64,000 nt of DNA from Rotaria sordida (Eukaryota > Rotifera > Eurotatoria > Philodinida > Philodinidae). Where the stretch lies: positions 54,962 through 118,961 of the forward strand of contig CAJNOL010000603.1 of assembly GCA_905250125.1 (NCBI GenBank). Direction: 5' to 3'. The notes below the pieces were generated by a model. The model saw only the letters and a program-made list of their open reading frames with translations. It made no database searches and was not told where the DNA came from. Shown here piece by piece: positions 37,531-49,100 of the stretch. Numbering within the stretch: the stretch's first letter is position 1; the number at the start of each line of letters is the position of its first letter. The translations under genes and the position numbers were made by a program.

Positions 37531-38973
37531 ATTAAGAAGTAAATGTATTCCACCATGTTATTCACCATATTTTTCTGATGAACAATCAAAATCAATAATG
37601 AATAAATGGTTAATTTTTTTAAGTTTATTATGTGCAATATCATGTGCATTTGTTTTATTAACATTTGTTATTGATATAACAAGATTTAAATATCCACAAC
37701 GGCCAATTATATTTTTGGCTTTATGTTATTTTTTTATTTCATGTGGTTATTTATTACGTTTAGGTTTAGGACATGAAAATGTTGCATGTCGATTCGATAA
37801 TGAGGTAAATAAAATTTCTAAATGAACACTTTGTATGATAGAACTAGATGTAGATTCATATTGAAATCATTTGAGTTGGGACTATATGTATTATATAGAC
37901 TCAAATGAAATGAGAATTGTAATAGTTTAATTTATAAGAATATCAAATCTATTGTAATAATAAACTAAGAACACGAACTCTTTTATATTCGAATTGAAAA
38001 TTTTAGACTAAATAGTTTCCTTTATTTTTTAGCTTAATCCACCATCTTATATTCAACTTGTTCGTGTATCTGGTCCTTCAAATTGTGCATTTGTTTTTGT
38101 TTTAATATATTTTTTTGGTATGGCTTCATCAATTTGGTGGGTTATATTAACATTAACATGGTTTCTTGCTGCTGGCTTTAAATGGTCATCAGAAGCTGTT
38201 GCTCATTATTCACTTTATTATCATCTTATTGCATGGCTTTTACCATGTTTACAAACAATAACAATTCTTATATTAAATGGTATTGATGGTGATCCAATAA
38301 GTGGTATATGTTATGTTGGACATACAGATTCAACAATGTTACGTCGTTTTGTTATTATACCATTAATAACATTTTTAACAATTGGTACAATATTTCTATT
38401 ATGTGGTTTAATTAGTTTAATGCGTATAAGAAATGTTATGAAAATACAAGATCGAACAAAAATAAATAAATTAGAAAAATTAATGGTTCGTATTGGACTT
38501 TATTCAATTCTTTATACTGTACCAGCAACATTTGTAAGTATATCAAAATAAATAGAAATATTAGAAATTGACTTTTTTTGTTTTAGGTTATTGGTATTTA
38601 TTTTTATGAACTACGTTATCGTAAAATATGGGAAGAAAATCTTTATTGTCAAAATTGTCCTAATCAATCTTATTCTACATGGATTATGCAACCAAATTTT
38701 ACAATTTATATGGCAAAATATTTTTTCTTATTAATTGTTGGTATAACAACAGGTTTATGGATTAATTTAAATAGTAAAACATTAATAACATGGAAAAAAT
38801 TTTTTTGTCATTGTTTATGTTGTAAAACTATTGATGAAAATCATGGATATCATTATGGTAATTGTCATGGACGAGATGCTTATGGAATAAATTATTCATA
38901 TAAACATACAAAAATTAATGGAAGTAAATATTCACTTCCATCATCTAAACAATTACCTTTAGTACATGTATAA
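36397..38973 (+). CDS. fz5/8: Frizzled receptor, Fz5/8 class
   Basis: Five exons (36397-36579, 37106-37228, 37280-37804, 38033-38533, 38587-38973) encode 572 residues, a normal Frizzled length. It is a seven-pass plasma-membrane Wnt receptor. A signal peptide (about residues 1-24, rich in Leu/Ile) precedes a cysteine-rich domain with ten cysteines. GIGYNQTYLPNKFNH in that domain is the Fz5/8 form rather than the Fz1/2/7 form. The linker has an Asn run. Seven hydrophobic segments follow, beginning WLIFLSLLCAISCAFVLL. Family stretches include FFGMASSIWWVILTLTWFLA and, after the last segment, KTLITW (508-513), the KTxxxW Dishevelled-binding motif. The C terminus ends in His-Val, as in Fz5, and could bind PDZ domains. 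All junctions are in phase. Confidence 0.95.
37493..37530 (+). repeat. (AAT)n microsatellite inside the Frizzled linker
   Basis: About a dozen tandem AAT units encode an asparagine run in the extracellular linker between the cysteine-rich domain and the first membrane segment. Its length is likely to vary between alleles. Confidence 0.85.
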
Positions 38974-39910
38974 ATTGTACAAAAAAAAAAAAAAAATTTT
39001 TTTCTTTTTTGTTTCTCATTCCATTGTATCTACAATGTGTTTGTTTTTTTTTTTTTTTTTTTGTTGTTGTTGTGCATTTATTATATTCGTATTGACAACC
39101 CTAGCTTAATCATATCTGTGTGTGTGTGTGTGCGTTTTTTATTTTTGTAATAGAAAAGAAAAAGATTGATGTCATTTTGTTAACAAAAAAAGTTGTTTTT
39201 TTTTCATAGGTAGAAAACAAAGATGATCTTTAGAAGTATTATGTTTATATAATGAACAACTGTCGTTGATTGACAGTAACTATTGGTTTATATTATAGAC
39301 ATTTTTTATGTTGAACAGTGATAGCCAATTAAGAGGGAAGATATGACACAATTTCATAGATAGCAATTGACTTGATAGAATGATGTATGTCGTTATTTGA
39401 TGATGTGACAATCAAATTTGTATTTAACACGATAACAATTCAATTGGAAATATTTTAATATGACAGAAAGGGTATTGTAAATTATCTATTTACTCGACCA
39501 ATATGAATATATCTGCTACGATGAATTTTTTTTTAATGTTATGTAACTTTTCATTCTGTACAAAATGATTGACAAAAAAAAAAATTTTTTTTTTTTGTGA
39601 AATCGAACGATGATCATCAAGATAGATAGAGCTTGGGTCGTTGATCACAGGCATATGATATAAATTCATTATTAATTGTGATTTAACGTTATGCGGAACA
39701 ATTTTCTGGCGGAACATTTGAAGGTTCATGACAAGTATATGGCCCCGAGAGATCAAACCATATGCCATTTAATTATGATGCATAATAGACTTTCATCATA
39801 TGTCTGTGATCAGTGTCCCAAGTCCTACCTATCCTGACGATCATTATTTGATTTCAAGAAAAAAACAAATTTTTTTTCAAAATTTCAGTACTTCCCCTCA
39901 GGTCTATAGA
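38974..39910. other. Frizzled 3' flank
   Basis: T-rich runs and a (TG)n tract (about 39116-39132) follow the Frizzled stop and probably include its 3' untranslated region. No gene is supported. The minus-strand open frame at 39490-39768 is low-complexity. Confidence 0.4.
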
Positions 39911-39914
39911 TGAA

Positions 39915-40385
39915 GAGACATCGGCGTGACTAATGTTTTTTGGTCACGGTCACAACTGTGATGGTTATAATAGGAGGTGTAATGAAAATTTACTTCATAC
40001 AGAAAGAAAATTTGTTACGATTAATTTGAAGTAATGATTCATCTAAAAATTTTTAAAAATTGAAAGAGAAGAATAATGTATATCAGGTTCGGGTTCACTT
40101 TAGTACCATTTATTTTCATAAAAATAACCAACATTCTATTATTTTTCATTCATACAAATTATTTAACTGCTACCAAACACTTAATAGTATACCTCTCATA
40201 TAGACTCAGGAAGTACCGAACGTGAAAGTTCAGGTAAAGGTTCAATCTTGAATGCTCTGATGAAATTAAAAAATAGTCGTAAGATGTTCAGATTAAAAAT
40301 ATTATCATGACCAAGGTCTAGTCACGGTCACGAAATTCGTTTCAAAATTAGTCACGGTGGTCACACCGATGCCTAATGGAGAGTG
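39915..40385. mobile_element. Foldback element with GTCACGGTCAC repeats
   Basis: The left side (ACATCGGCGTGACTAATG near 39920, then GGTCACGGTCAC near 39941) is mirrored at the right (CTAGTCACGGTCACG near 40319, then AGTCACGGTGGTCACACCGATGC near 40349). The inverted ends pair as GCATCGGTGTGAC with its near-copy at the left. The interior is AT-rich without a gene. Confidence 0.65.
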
Positions 40386-42504
40386 AAAAAATTTTGTTTT
40401 GGTTTTTGAGACGGTTGTCTTTGCTATTTCAACCAGGATGGAGTTTTAATTTCTCAAAGATGAAAACTTTCATAAATGAAGGATAGTAACAAGTATTCGA
40501 GATCATTTGTAAGCCACTTTTTGCGTTGAAGAGAAACTTTTTTTATTAAAAAAATTCAACTTAACATCTTTTGATTGTAAAAAATGGCAGCAGATATATT
40601 ACCGAAAGGCGAATCTTATCAGTTGATAAATTCAGATCTTTTTCATTCATGTTGATCCAATAAATAAATAATATTCAATATTTTAAATATCTGATTGTCT
40701 TCAGTTTTTGATGTTCTATATTTTTGAAAAGACATTTTATAATAAACTACATACTATATTTTCGTTAAAACAAAATCTCAAACATAAAATTAAAAGTATT
40801 GTAATTATCACAGTGAGTATCTTTATTGAAATATTAATTTGGAATTGAACATTGATGTTTAAGCTGTTTGTTTTTTTATATTCAGAATTATACAGAAATA
40901 TAGAGTCTAATCGTCTTCATTAGTCAGTATTTCTCTTATAATATTATCTGATAAGAAATTTTTTTCTGTATTTAAAATATTACATTTGTGTAAACATAAT
41001 TAACATAAGTAAATTCTGATTAATATTATGAAAACAATATAAATATGAAGAGATTAGTTGAAAGTATTTATATCCTATTGAAAGAAAAAATAATCTAAAT
41101 AACAATTGCAGAATAGTTCGTGAGTAATTAACGAATACTTAAGATATAATCCAAAAGTAGTTGTGATGATAATTTATTTCCATACTGAAAACTTTAGAAA
41201 ATTTTCTCGTTTGATTTAATAATACTAAAAACAATGTTCTATTTTTTTTTTGTAATATTTGATTGTTTTCGATGTGTATCCTTCCATTGCTCTTCTCTTT
41301 GTAGATTTCAGTTAGAGATGTCTAGGAAAAATAAAAGTTTATTGTTCTATATGAAAATAAGATGTTTCAGTATCACGATAAATAATACTCATCAAATAAA
41401 AATCTTTCTTATTACGATATGTTTGTATATTTAATGGAAAACATCGCCTTCGATTAACTATATTAAATATGAAAACCCGTATCATATATAAATGATGTTT
41501 TTCAAGCAATTATTGCTTAATTTTTCCTATTTCTCTTTTAAGATAAAAAATTTTTAAATTTCTTGAAAAAAGTTTTCCTTGAATAAAAAAAAACGTTCTT
41601 TCAATAGTCTACAAGACTTAAACCAAATATAGTATAGTATGTATACATTTAACAAAATAATAAATGTTCATTTATTGTTGACATTAATTCAGCTAAATAT
41701 TTTTGGAAAACATAGACATTTGTTTATAAATTTTGGATAAAACAATAATTAAAAATCTCAGAAATTCTACATCCAAAAATTTGAAATTTTATTTCCTACA
41801 ACCCTGTCTTAACAAAATTTCACATTAAAATGCAAGTCCTCTCGAGAAATTTCAATAGAATTGTTAAATCTGAATCAACTCAAATCATAGAGGACATTTC
41901 TAATCTACAGATCTTCTATGTATAAAAATTAAATACTTTAGACTACTTCTAATAATTCCTTTATGAAATAAGTTTTTGAAGAATTGAAATATTAATGTAT
42001 TCATATATAATAATCATTCTTCATTTTTATTTATTATCAATCATGTTCTTTTTCATCTGACTCTTTTCATGAAATAAAACAAAAAACGTACTGCAACAAT
42101 TTTTGTCTCAAATCGAGACAATAACACAAGAACAAACAAAGAAAAAAAGAGAAACCACACACTTATAGACTTACACATAGACGACTAACTCTCTCTCTCT
42201 CACACATAAAACATACACATGTACAACGGAACAAAAAAAAAACTAACAAACACTTGTACCACTATGAAAATTTCAGTGGACTTTATATCAATCAACCAAG
42301 AGAAAGAATTATTTTAATAGAAGAAAATTATTATTTATATATATATATGAGATATGCGGAAAAGAAACTAACACATTAATAATAACAAAACTAATATATA
42401 TATATCAGATCTACATTAAAGTATAGAGTCGAAGAAAATATTTCAATGGCACACACACACACACTAAAGAGTTCCTATAGAATCATTCGTACACAATTAG
42501 AATT
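40386..42504. other. AT-rich intergenic region downstream of Nanos
   Basis: No gene is supported. The part next to 42504 should contain the Nanos 3' untranslated region, which in other animals carries translational control elements. I see (CA)n tracts near 42445-42465 and (TA)n tracts near 42340 and 42395, but no defined element. Confidence 0.35.
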
Positions 42505-44445
42505 TTAATCAAAAGCACTACCAAGTAATTGAGTATTACCAGGTGATTGATGTAATGGACAATAACGTAATGTATGTGCTAAATCACCAGTAGCACCACA
42601 TTTTGGACATACATAAGCACGTAATATTGGACAAAGTATTGTACCAGCACCATTACGTAACATATGAGAACGATAAACTTCAAATGATTCACCATTTTCA
42701 AAACAAAATTTACATTTCATTTTAATACCTAACATAAAATATAAAGCACGAGCATCTGTTACTTGTTTAGTCATATCTAAAAAGAAAACAAAATAAAAAC
42801 AAAATGAGATTTTTTGTTTTTTTTTCGACTTTTACCAATTTGTGCTCGTTTAGCAATAAATTTTTTATTTCCATTTAAATCATTTATATCATCTGGTTCA
42901 GAAAATATATTTGTCATAGAATTTGATGGTGGTGAATAATCAATTAAATTTGTTAAATCTGTAAATTGTTGATGTGAAAATGGACTATTTATTGTTCGAT
43001 TATTATTTTGTGATAAACAATGTCTAGAAAATAAATAATTTATTATAAAGATTTTCTCCACCGTCAAAATCTTCCTAAACCTCAGCGTTCAGGAGATCAC
43101 AGCCTAAAATGGACCTCCGATAGGTACAAATATTGTTTTCACTATACTTCAAGGTGTAGAATTGGGAATTGTTACTCTCTTTAATTTTCTGCGGAGTGTT
43201 GAAACTTCTAAATTCTTTCTCCCCATCCGAAGAAGCATCAAGTGCCCCAATAAAATAAAAAAAAACAACAGTTCTCTATAATGAATTATATTTTTAAAAA
43301 ATTGATTCGACATTTTTTTTTTGTTAATCGAGCTAAAAACACAAACGTTATGTATCAATGGTAAGGGTTCATGACTAGAGCCCGTCGGACAGAGTTCTCG
43401 ATGTGAGGGGACTGGTCCCCGCATTAATTGAAAATCTGTTTTACTGTCTGACAAATTTTTAAATAGACGCTGTTCGGGGATCTTCACAAGCTACTCCCAC
43501 CTCCTTAGCCCCGGTTTTATTTTTGTGTATGGAACTTTTTCCAAGATTTGGCTCATCTCTGAAGGAGAATAGGGGGATCTTTTCAAAGCTACTCCCATTG
43601 GGCCCGATCATGACTTTCTATGAAACACGGAAAGTGGCGCGCTATCCGGTCACCAGTTTTTATGAAAAGTATCAGCCCCTCTCTCCCCACTCTCAAAAAC
43701 AATCGAGAGCCTTACCGTCGGGGTGGTCTCGAACTGTGTTTATCACACGGTATAACTAATGATAGATGGCGTCAGTTATCATAATTACCGTAAATATTGT
43801 TTTAACTAGCTTCAGAATTTTTTTTTAAAAGTCTTTGAGATTGAATAATATATTTATAAAGTAGGTATCTAAAGTGATATGCTCGTTTCAGTAATCTCAA
43901 AAATCATCTATCGACTTTTTTTGAAGAAGGACGGAGGCCTTAAAACAAAATTCTTACCGTGTAAGAAAATTTCCATGATGACAATGTTGTTGTTCTTTAT
44001 TATTATTACTATTAATAGCTAAACGAAGATATTGATTATTTAAATTAGATGAACTTGTACAAAGTAATGGTGATGTATCACCAAAATCTGAATCAAGTCC
44101 TGGTGATGATAAATAATCAAGTTCATTAAATAATCGAGCAGCAGCAGCAGCAGCAGCAGCATTAGATGATGATGATGGTATTCCTCCACTTATACTAGCA
44201 CCCATTGGTGGTGTTGCTAAAACTTTTTCCATTATACCACGTACAACATTAGCAGCAGCTAATGACATTGGTGCATTACTACCACTACCACCAGTTGAAC
44301 CTGATGATGAATTTGATACTGATGAACCAGTTGATGTTGTTGATAAAGTAGTTAGATTATTATTAATCATTGATTGATAAGAACCTTAAATAAAGATACG
44401 AGTTTTTTTTATTTTCTTAATAATTTTGCACTTACTAATTGACAT
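42505..44445 (-). CDS. nanos: Nanos, CCHC zinc-finger germline repressor
   Basis: Four exons in coding order (44436-44445, 43958-44384, 42836-43023, 42505-42776) encode 298 residues. Nanos works with Pumilio and recruits CCR4-NOT to repress mRNAs in germ cells and neural progenitors. The tandem CCHC zinc knuckles are complete: C230, C233, H246, C257 and C265, C268, H276, C281, within [17 protein letters not shown] and [20 protein letters not shown]. The N-terminal part is low-complexity (Ser/Gly/Asn-rich with an Ala run from a GCA repeat near 44143-44166), as is usual for Nanos. The stretch FNELDYLSS in exon 2 faintly resembles the vertebrate NOT1-interacting motif. The first exon is only 10 bases (Met-Ser-Ile plus one base), chosen because it gives an in-phase ATG. 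The Met at 44370 is an alternative start. Confidence 0.93.
43080..43830. repeat. Insertion of unusual composition in Nanos intron 2
   Basis: Within this 934-base intron, the stretch 43360-43750 is markedly less AT-rich than its surroundings. Similar 30-base segments flank it: CAAATATTGTTTTCACTA near 43129 and TAAATATTGTTTTAACTA near 43791. Inside, GGGGATCTTCACAAGCTACT near 43479 and GGGGATCTTTTCAAAGCTAC near 43573 are tandemly related. No protein or RNA family is recognised. Confidence 0.5.
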
Positions 44446-44963
44446 ATTGAAAACGATTTTATGCTGCTAAATATTGGTATGTCCTCGATGGATATAAAAA
44501 AAATAACGAACTGAATTAAATTATTCTCGAAAGAAAATCATCGAACACGAGAGAAGAAGAGGAGAAAAAAAGGAGATTCACTATCACTCTCTCCCATAGT
44601 ATACATATATAAAGGCAATTAAACAAAAGATATATTGTCCACGTGTGAATCATTTTTCTAGATTGAATAGTCGGGAAAATATAGATAGAAGAAAATTTAA
44701 TCGAGGGGTTTGAAAATTGAATTTTTCAAACATAAAAAAAAAAAACAAATCTTTAATTTGTTTGATAAGAAATTATTTAAATTGAAATATAAGTCTTCTC
44801 ATTTTCTTTTTTATTATTTATTTATTTAAAATTTAAAATAATATATTATATAATAAAAAAAAAAAGGAAAAAACTATTTGTCCATTTCATAATTTTGTCT
44901 GTTTACCATTGTTGAAGATATTCAGTTGACTAAAATGAAAATAAATAAATAAATATTTATTTA
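44446..44963. other. Nanos 5' flank
   Basis: AT-rich sequence between the Nanos start and the 3' end of the next minus-strand gene. The Nanos promoter should lie here. No specific motif is supported. Confidence 0.4.
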
Positions 44964-45383
44964 TTATTTAAAATAACGTACAGAAAATCGATGATGAAGT
45001 TTTGCATGTTGAAAAGGTCGTTTTATTCTTGTTGCTAAAGGTGGCGGTCGACTAATAATTAATCGTATAGAAGAAAAACAAAAACATTATTATTTATAAA
45101 ATACTTACGGATAAATATCTCGATTTCGTTTATATAAAGATTGATCACTATTAGTTAATTTAGTACGTTGCATAGGAGTACATGTACATCGTTCATGTTT
45201 ATCATCTTTATGTGGTAGACGAACAGGGATATGTAAAACTGTATATTCAGATTGTTGAGGTTGTTTAACTGTTTCGTTTCGACTTTGAAGGGATTGACGT
45301 CGTTCAATGGCATTTTGACGACGTCGAGCTTCGTAGAATTGTGCTTCCATACTCATGGTTATTGTCTTTTGCTTTACTTTCAA
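44964..45383 (-). CDS. Small basic protein of unknown function
   Basis: Two exons (45109-45383, then 44964-45051) join across donor GTAAGT and acceptor ATTATTAG to give 120 residues in frame. I do not recognise the family. The protein is rich in Arg, Gln and His. Its N terminus looks helical and charged (QFYEARRRQNAIERRQSLQS). A middle segment has TVLHIPVRLPHKDD and a CTC motif. The C terminus is RPFQHAKLHHRFSVRYFK. There is no signal peptide or membrane segment. It lies between Nanos and the glutamate receptor on the same strand. Met codons at 45383, 45356 and 45350 are all possible starts. The clean splice junction and the loss of low complexity argue for a real gene, with moderate certainty. 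Confidence 0.6.
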
Positions 45384-46153
45384 CTAAAACAAGATGACGA
45401 GAACACTGAGAACAACCAACATTTTTCTCTCTTTTTTTTTTTTTTGTTTTTTAGTTTCTATTTTCTCTGGTCTCTTTAACTACAGGTGTTGTTGTACATT
45501 GCTTTGCAACCAAAAAAAAATAAGATGTAGACATTTTGTCTCTATTGTCCTTGCCATTTGATTGTGTTCTCAAGTGTGGTTCGAACAGAAAAAAAATTGT
45601 TTTTTTTTAATTTTACAAAAAAATAAAACACTGCGCTTGTGATTTAAGAAAACATTTTGTATTGATCAAAACTCTTGTAACAATTTTTAATGAGTTCTAA
45701 AAAAGTTAGTTGTTTTATACTAAGCTTTAGTAATTAGTCGTGGACAAATAGAACTTTCTCGTTTAATTTCAAAGGTGATTTAACATATTCTTTGACTTTT
45801 TTAAATATCATTTGATCTTCTAAAGTTTTATTTTATTTTTTCTTTTGGTTGAATAACCAACATACAATGTGAATTTCAAGAAAATTTATTTTGTATTCCA
45901 TTACTATATTTTCATACAAGTGAAATAAAATTCATCTATGTCAAACTGAAATTATAATAATATTGTTGAAAAAAAAAATGCTTATTAATTGATTCATTAT
46001 AATAAAGAAAATTTTAATAATATTATACAAAATACTGATGAATTAACTTTGATTATAATAATTTATTTGTTTAGAACGTTTGATTTATATATACATAAAT
46101 ACAATTCGTAATAGACATAATAGCACCAATAATATGTAAAAATGAATAGTTTA
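45384..46153. other. Intergenic sequence between the 120-residue gene and the glutamate receptor
   Basis: T- and A-rich sequence of 770 bases. No gene is supported. It should contain the promoter of the 120-residue gene and the 3' untranslated region of the receptor. Confidence 0.4.
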
Positions 46154-49100
46154 TTAATTATTTGTTGTTGAATTTATTATTAATTGTGATTTTAGATGTT
46201 TTAATTCTTGTTCAAGTTCTTTAATACGTTTTCGAATTAATAGTTTTTCATAATTTTCTTTCTTCAATCGTAAACCACCATTCGGAGAAATAAATGATAT
46301 TTGTTGTTGTTGTTGCTGTTGTTCCTGTTGTTGTTGTTGTTCATTTATTTTTTTTATTTTTTCTTTTAATTGATAAGTTGTAGTTAATAATTTCGGAACA
46401 TTAATAACATGCAAATCTAAACTATCACGCCGAGTTGTGTAATTATGAAGCCTATTATATGAAAAAATAATTAAAAATTATTATATGAAAGAGAAAAAAA
46501 AAAAAGAAAATTACAAACCGTTCTCCAACAGTTGTAAATGAATCATTGCTTTGCGAAGGATATGCTTTATTATAAACATCATTTGATGCATTCAATATGG
46601 CATATAAACGCTAGAAGAAGATAAAAAAAACATAAAATTCTTATTTTTCTATTTTATTTACTTGAGAACAAAATAACCAACCAGGCCATTGTCGTCTTCG
46701 CCAACATGGTACAGCATACTTAAATATCAACCATTCTAATATAAGTATAATCAATCCAACTACCATACCACCTATTAATAACATAAATACACCAAAAAAT
46801 CGATCAAGGGATAATTCTTGATTCTAAATAAAAAGAAAATGAAACGATTTTTTCTTAGAATGAAAAGAGATATGCGAGACCGAGACTGAAGCAACAATAC
46901 TTGATCTCGCACATCTTTAATCAGGAATCACTTGAAATTTAAATCTAGGATTATTTCTAAGTCTTTGTTTTTTTTTTGTCAATAGTAGTTACCTCATCTA
47001 ATAGTTTAGTTTCACAATTTTCATAGACATACCAATCATCATGAAGACGTTGAATAATACCTGAAAATTTTCTCTTTGTTTTTTTTTAATTTATAACAAA
47101 AATTTTAATTCATTTTTTTTAATTTTACCTTTATCAACATAAGATAATAAAATATCTGTTATATTATCTTTTAAATCTGTTTGAAATTTAGAAAAACCTA
47201 ATGATAAACCAAATGTACCAAAATTATCATCACTCATACGAATTAATTTAAATATATCACGTGTTAAATAATATCTTGCCATTGAATGATCCATAATAAG
47301 ATATGTTATTATATGACTACGAAGTAAATCAATACCTTGACCATAAGATGATACATATTGTATATTACGATAAAGTGTATTTGTATGAAATCTTTTTACA
47401 TATTCTTCATCACTTGTATTTGCAACAACACCCACAGTACATCGAGGCATATTACGACATATATCCTTAAAATTTAAGAAATAGACAACGAGAATTTTAT
47501 ATGATATCAGTTGAAATTTTTTTAATTGAAAGTATTTGAAAATGATTTTGAGACTGATATTAAACTCTAAATTTGAATTAACTCTTTATCATCTAATGAC
47601 ATGGACAATCACAAAAATACTATTTCAAAGAAAAAATTGAATCTTGTAATCTGTAACTGATCCTATGTTCGTTATAAAGAACTCTATGAACAGAAAAAAA
47701 AATATTGCTCTTTCTCCGATAAGCATGACTTACAAAACCAATAAGATTGGAAAAATAAAATTTTTCTTATAAGTCTTTTCTACTTGCAAACAAAATACAT
47801 CTCGAAGATACTTTATGTGATATATATCGATAAAAATCTTTACTAGTGAATCAGATGCGTTTCATAGGTTGCCAGAAAAGACTTGATAAACGATTGAATA
47901 GATCCTTTGACGACTATCGAGAGGTAAAAGAAAATCATACATAAATTTTTTTGTAAACCTTATCATATTAGCGATCGAACAAAATATTTATCGTGAAGAA
48001 AATACTTTCATTGGTCATATTAGTGACTTAGAGTGTGCTGCAAAATTTTTTTTTTTCATATTCTCTTCTTTTCTGTTATCATGTTAATCATGAAATATAA
48101 TGTGTCTAGAAGTGTAAGCCGAAGGATCGAACGGTGGCGACGGGCAAAAATTTTTAATTTTTGAGAATTTCCAGTGGGTACTGGTTCGATTTTGCAGACT
48201 CTTCAGTGGTAACGGCAGTTATTAAGTTTAAAATTGAAGTATTCTTTCGAGAATAAGAAATTCCTGTTTATTTCAATATCTGTAATTAGAAATTCGACTA
48301 ATGAAAAATAACAAAAAAAATGTTCGATCACATATGTTTGGATGTTAACGGCGGCGGCTTACACCTCTAAATGGGTCTTATTGTTCTATCCATACCATTA
48401 GTATATGGACGAGACCAATACTTTATTAGTGTGATAATTTTATCAGTGACTCTTCTGAAACCACCATTGGGAGATAAAGAGTTAAACATTTTGGATATAT
48501 TTATTATAGCTTTCAATAAATTCGATCAGTGTTAGCATTTATCAGAAAATTCTGAGAGAATTATTAACTTTTGAATATTCATAGACTAAAATAATAGCCA
48601 ATAAGATATTGGAAATAGTAATTTGAACCTCGTATTTCTCAGCTAGTTTGTGAACTATGTTGCTGCGTATATATGAGAGATTTATGAGATTGTTTTAGTT
48701 TTGAAACAAAAAATTTTCATGAGGTTTAACCCATTTAAATCCTTTATAAGTAAGATATTGTGTATTTAATAATCATTATCATAGATTTATTTCAAACTTA
48801 CAACAATGTCCTGAATATTACTTGCAGTATTTGTTTGAGCATTGTCAACCATAAATGCAGCTAATTTAGCAGTATAAATAGCAATAAATACAATACCAAA
48901 TCCACCCCATACCTTAATTAAAAATAGAAGATTATTTTTCTTTTTCTCTTGACTTTTTTTTCTATAAAAAATTTACATTGCCTAAAAAACGATTTGACCA
49001 ACATTTAGGAGATTTTGTTTTGAATGTATGTGAAAAAATAATTGACCAACCAAGTGTTAATGCTGATGCTAAACTAAATACTTTATGTCGACGACGACCT

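Noticed and set aside
43523..43759. Open frame of 78 codons in Nanos intron 2
   Set aside because: It looks longer only because the insertion is less AT-rich. No motif is recognised and it is unspliced within an intron.
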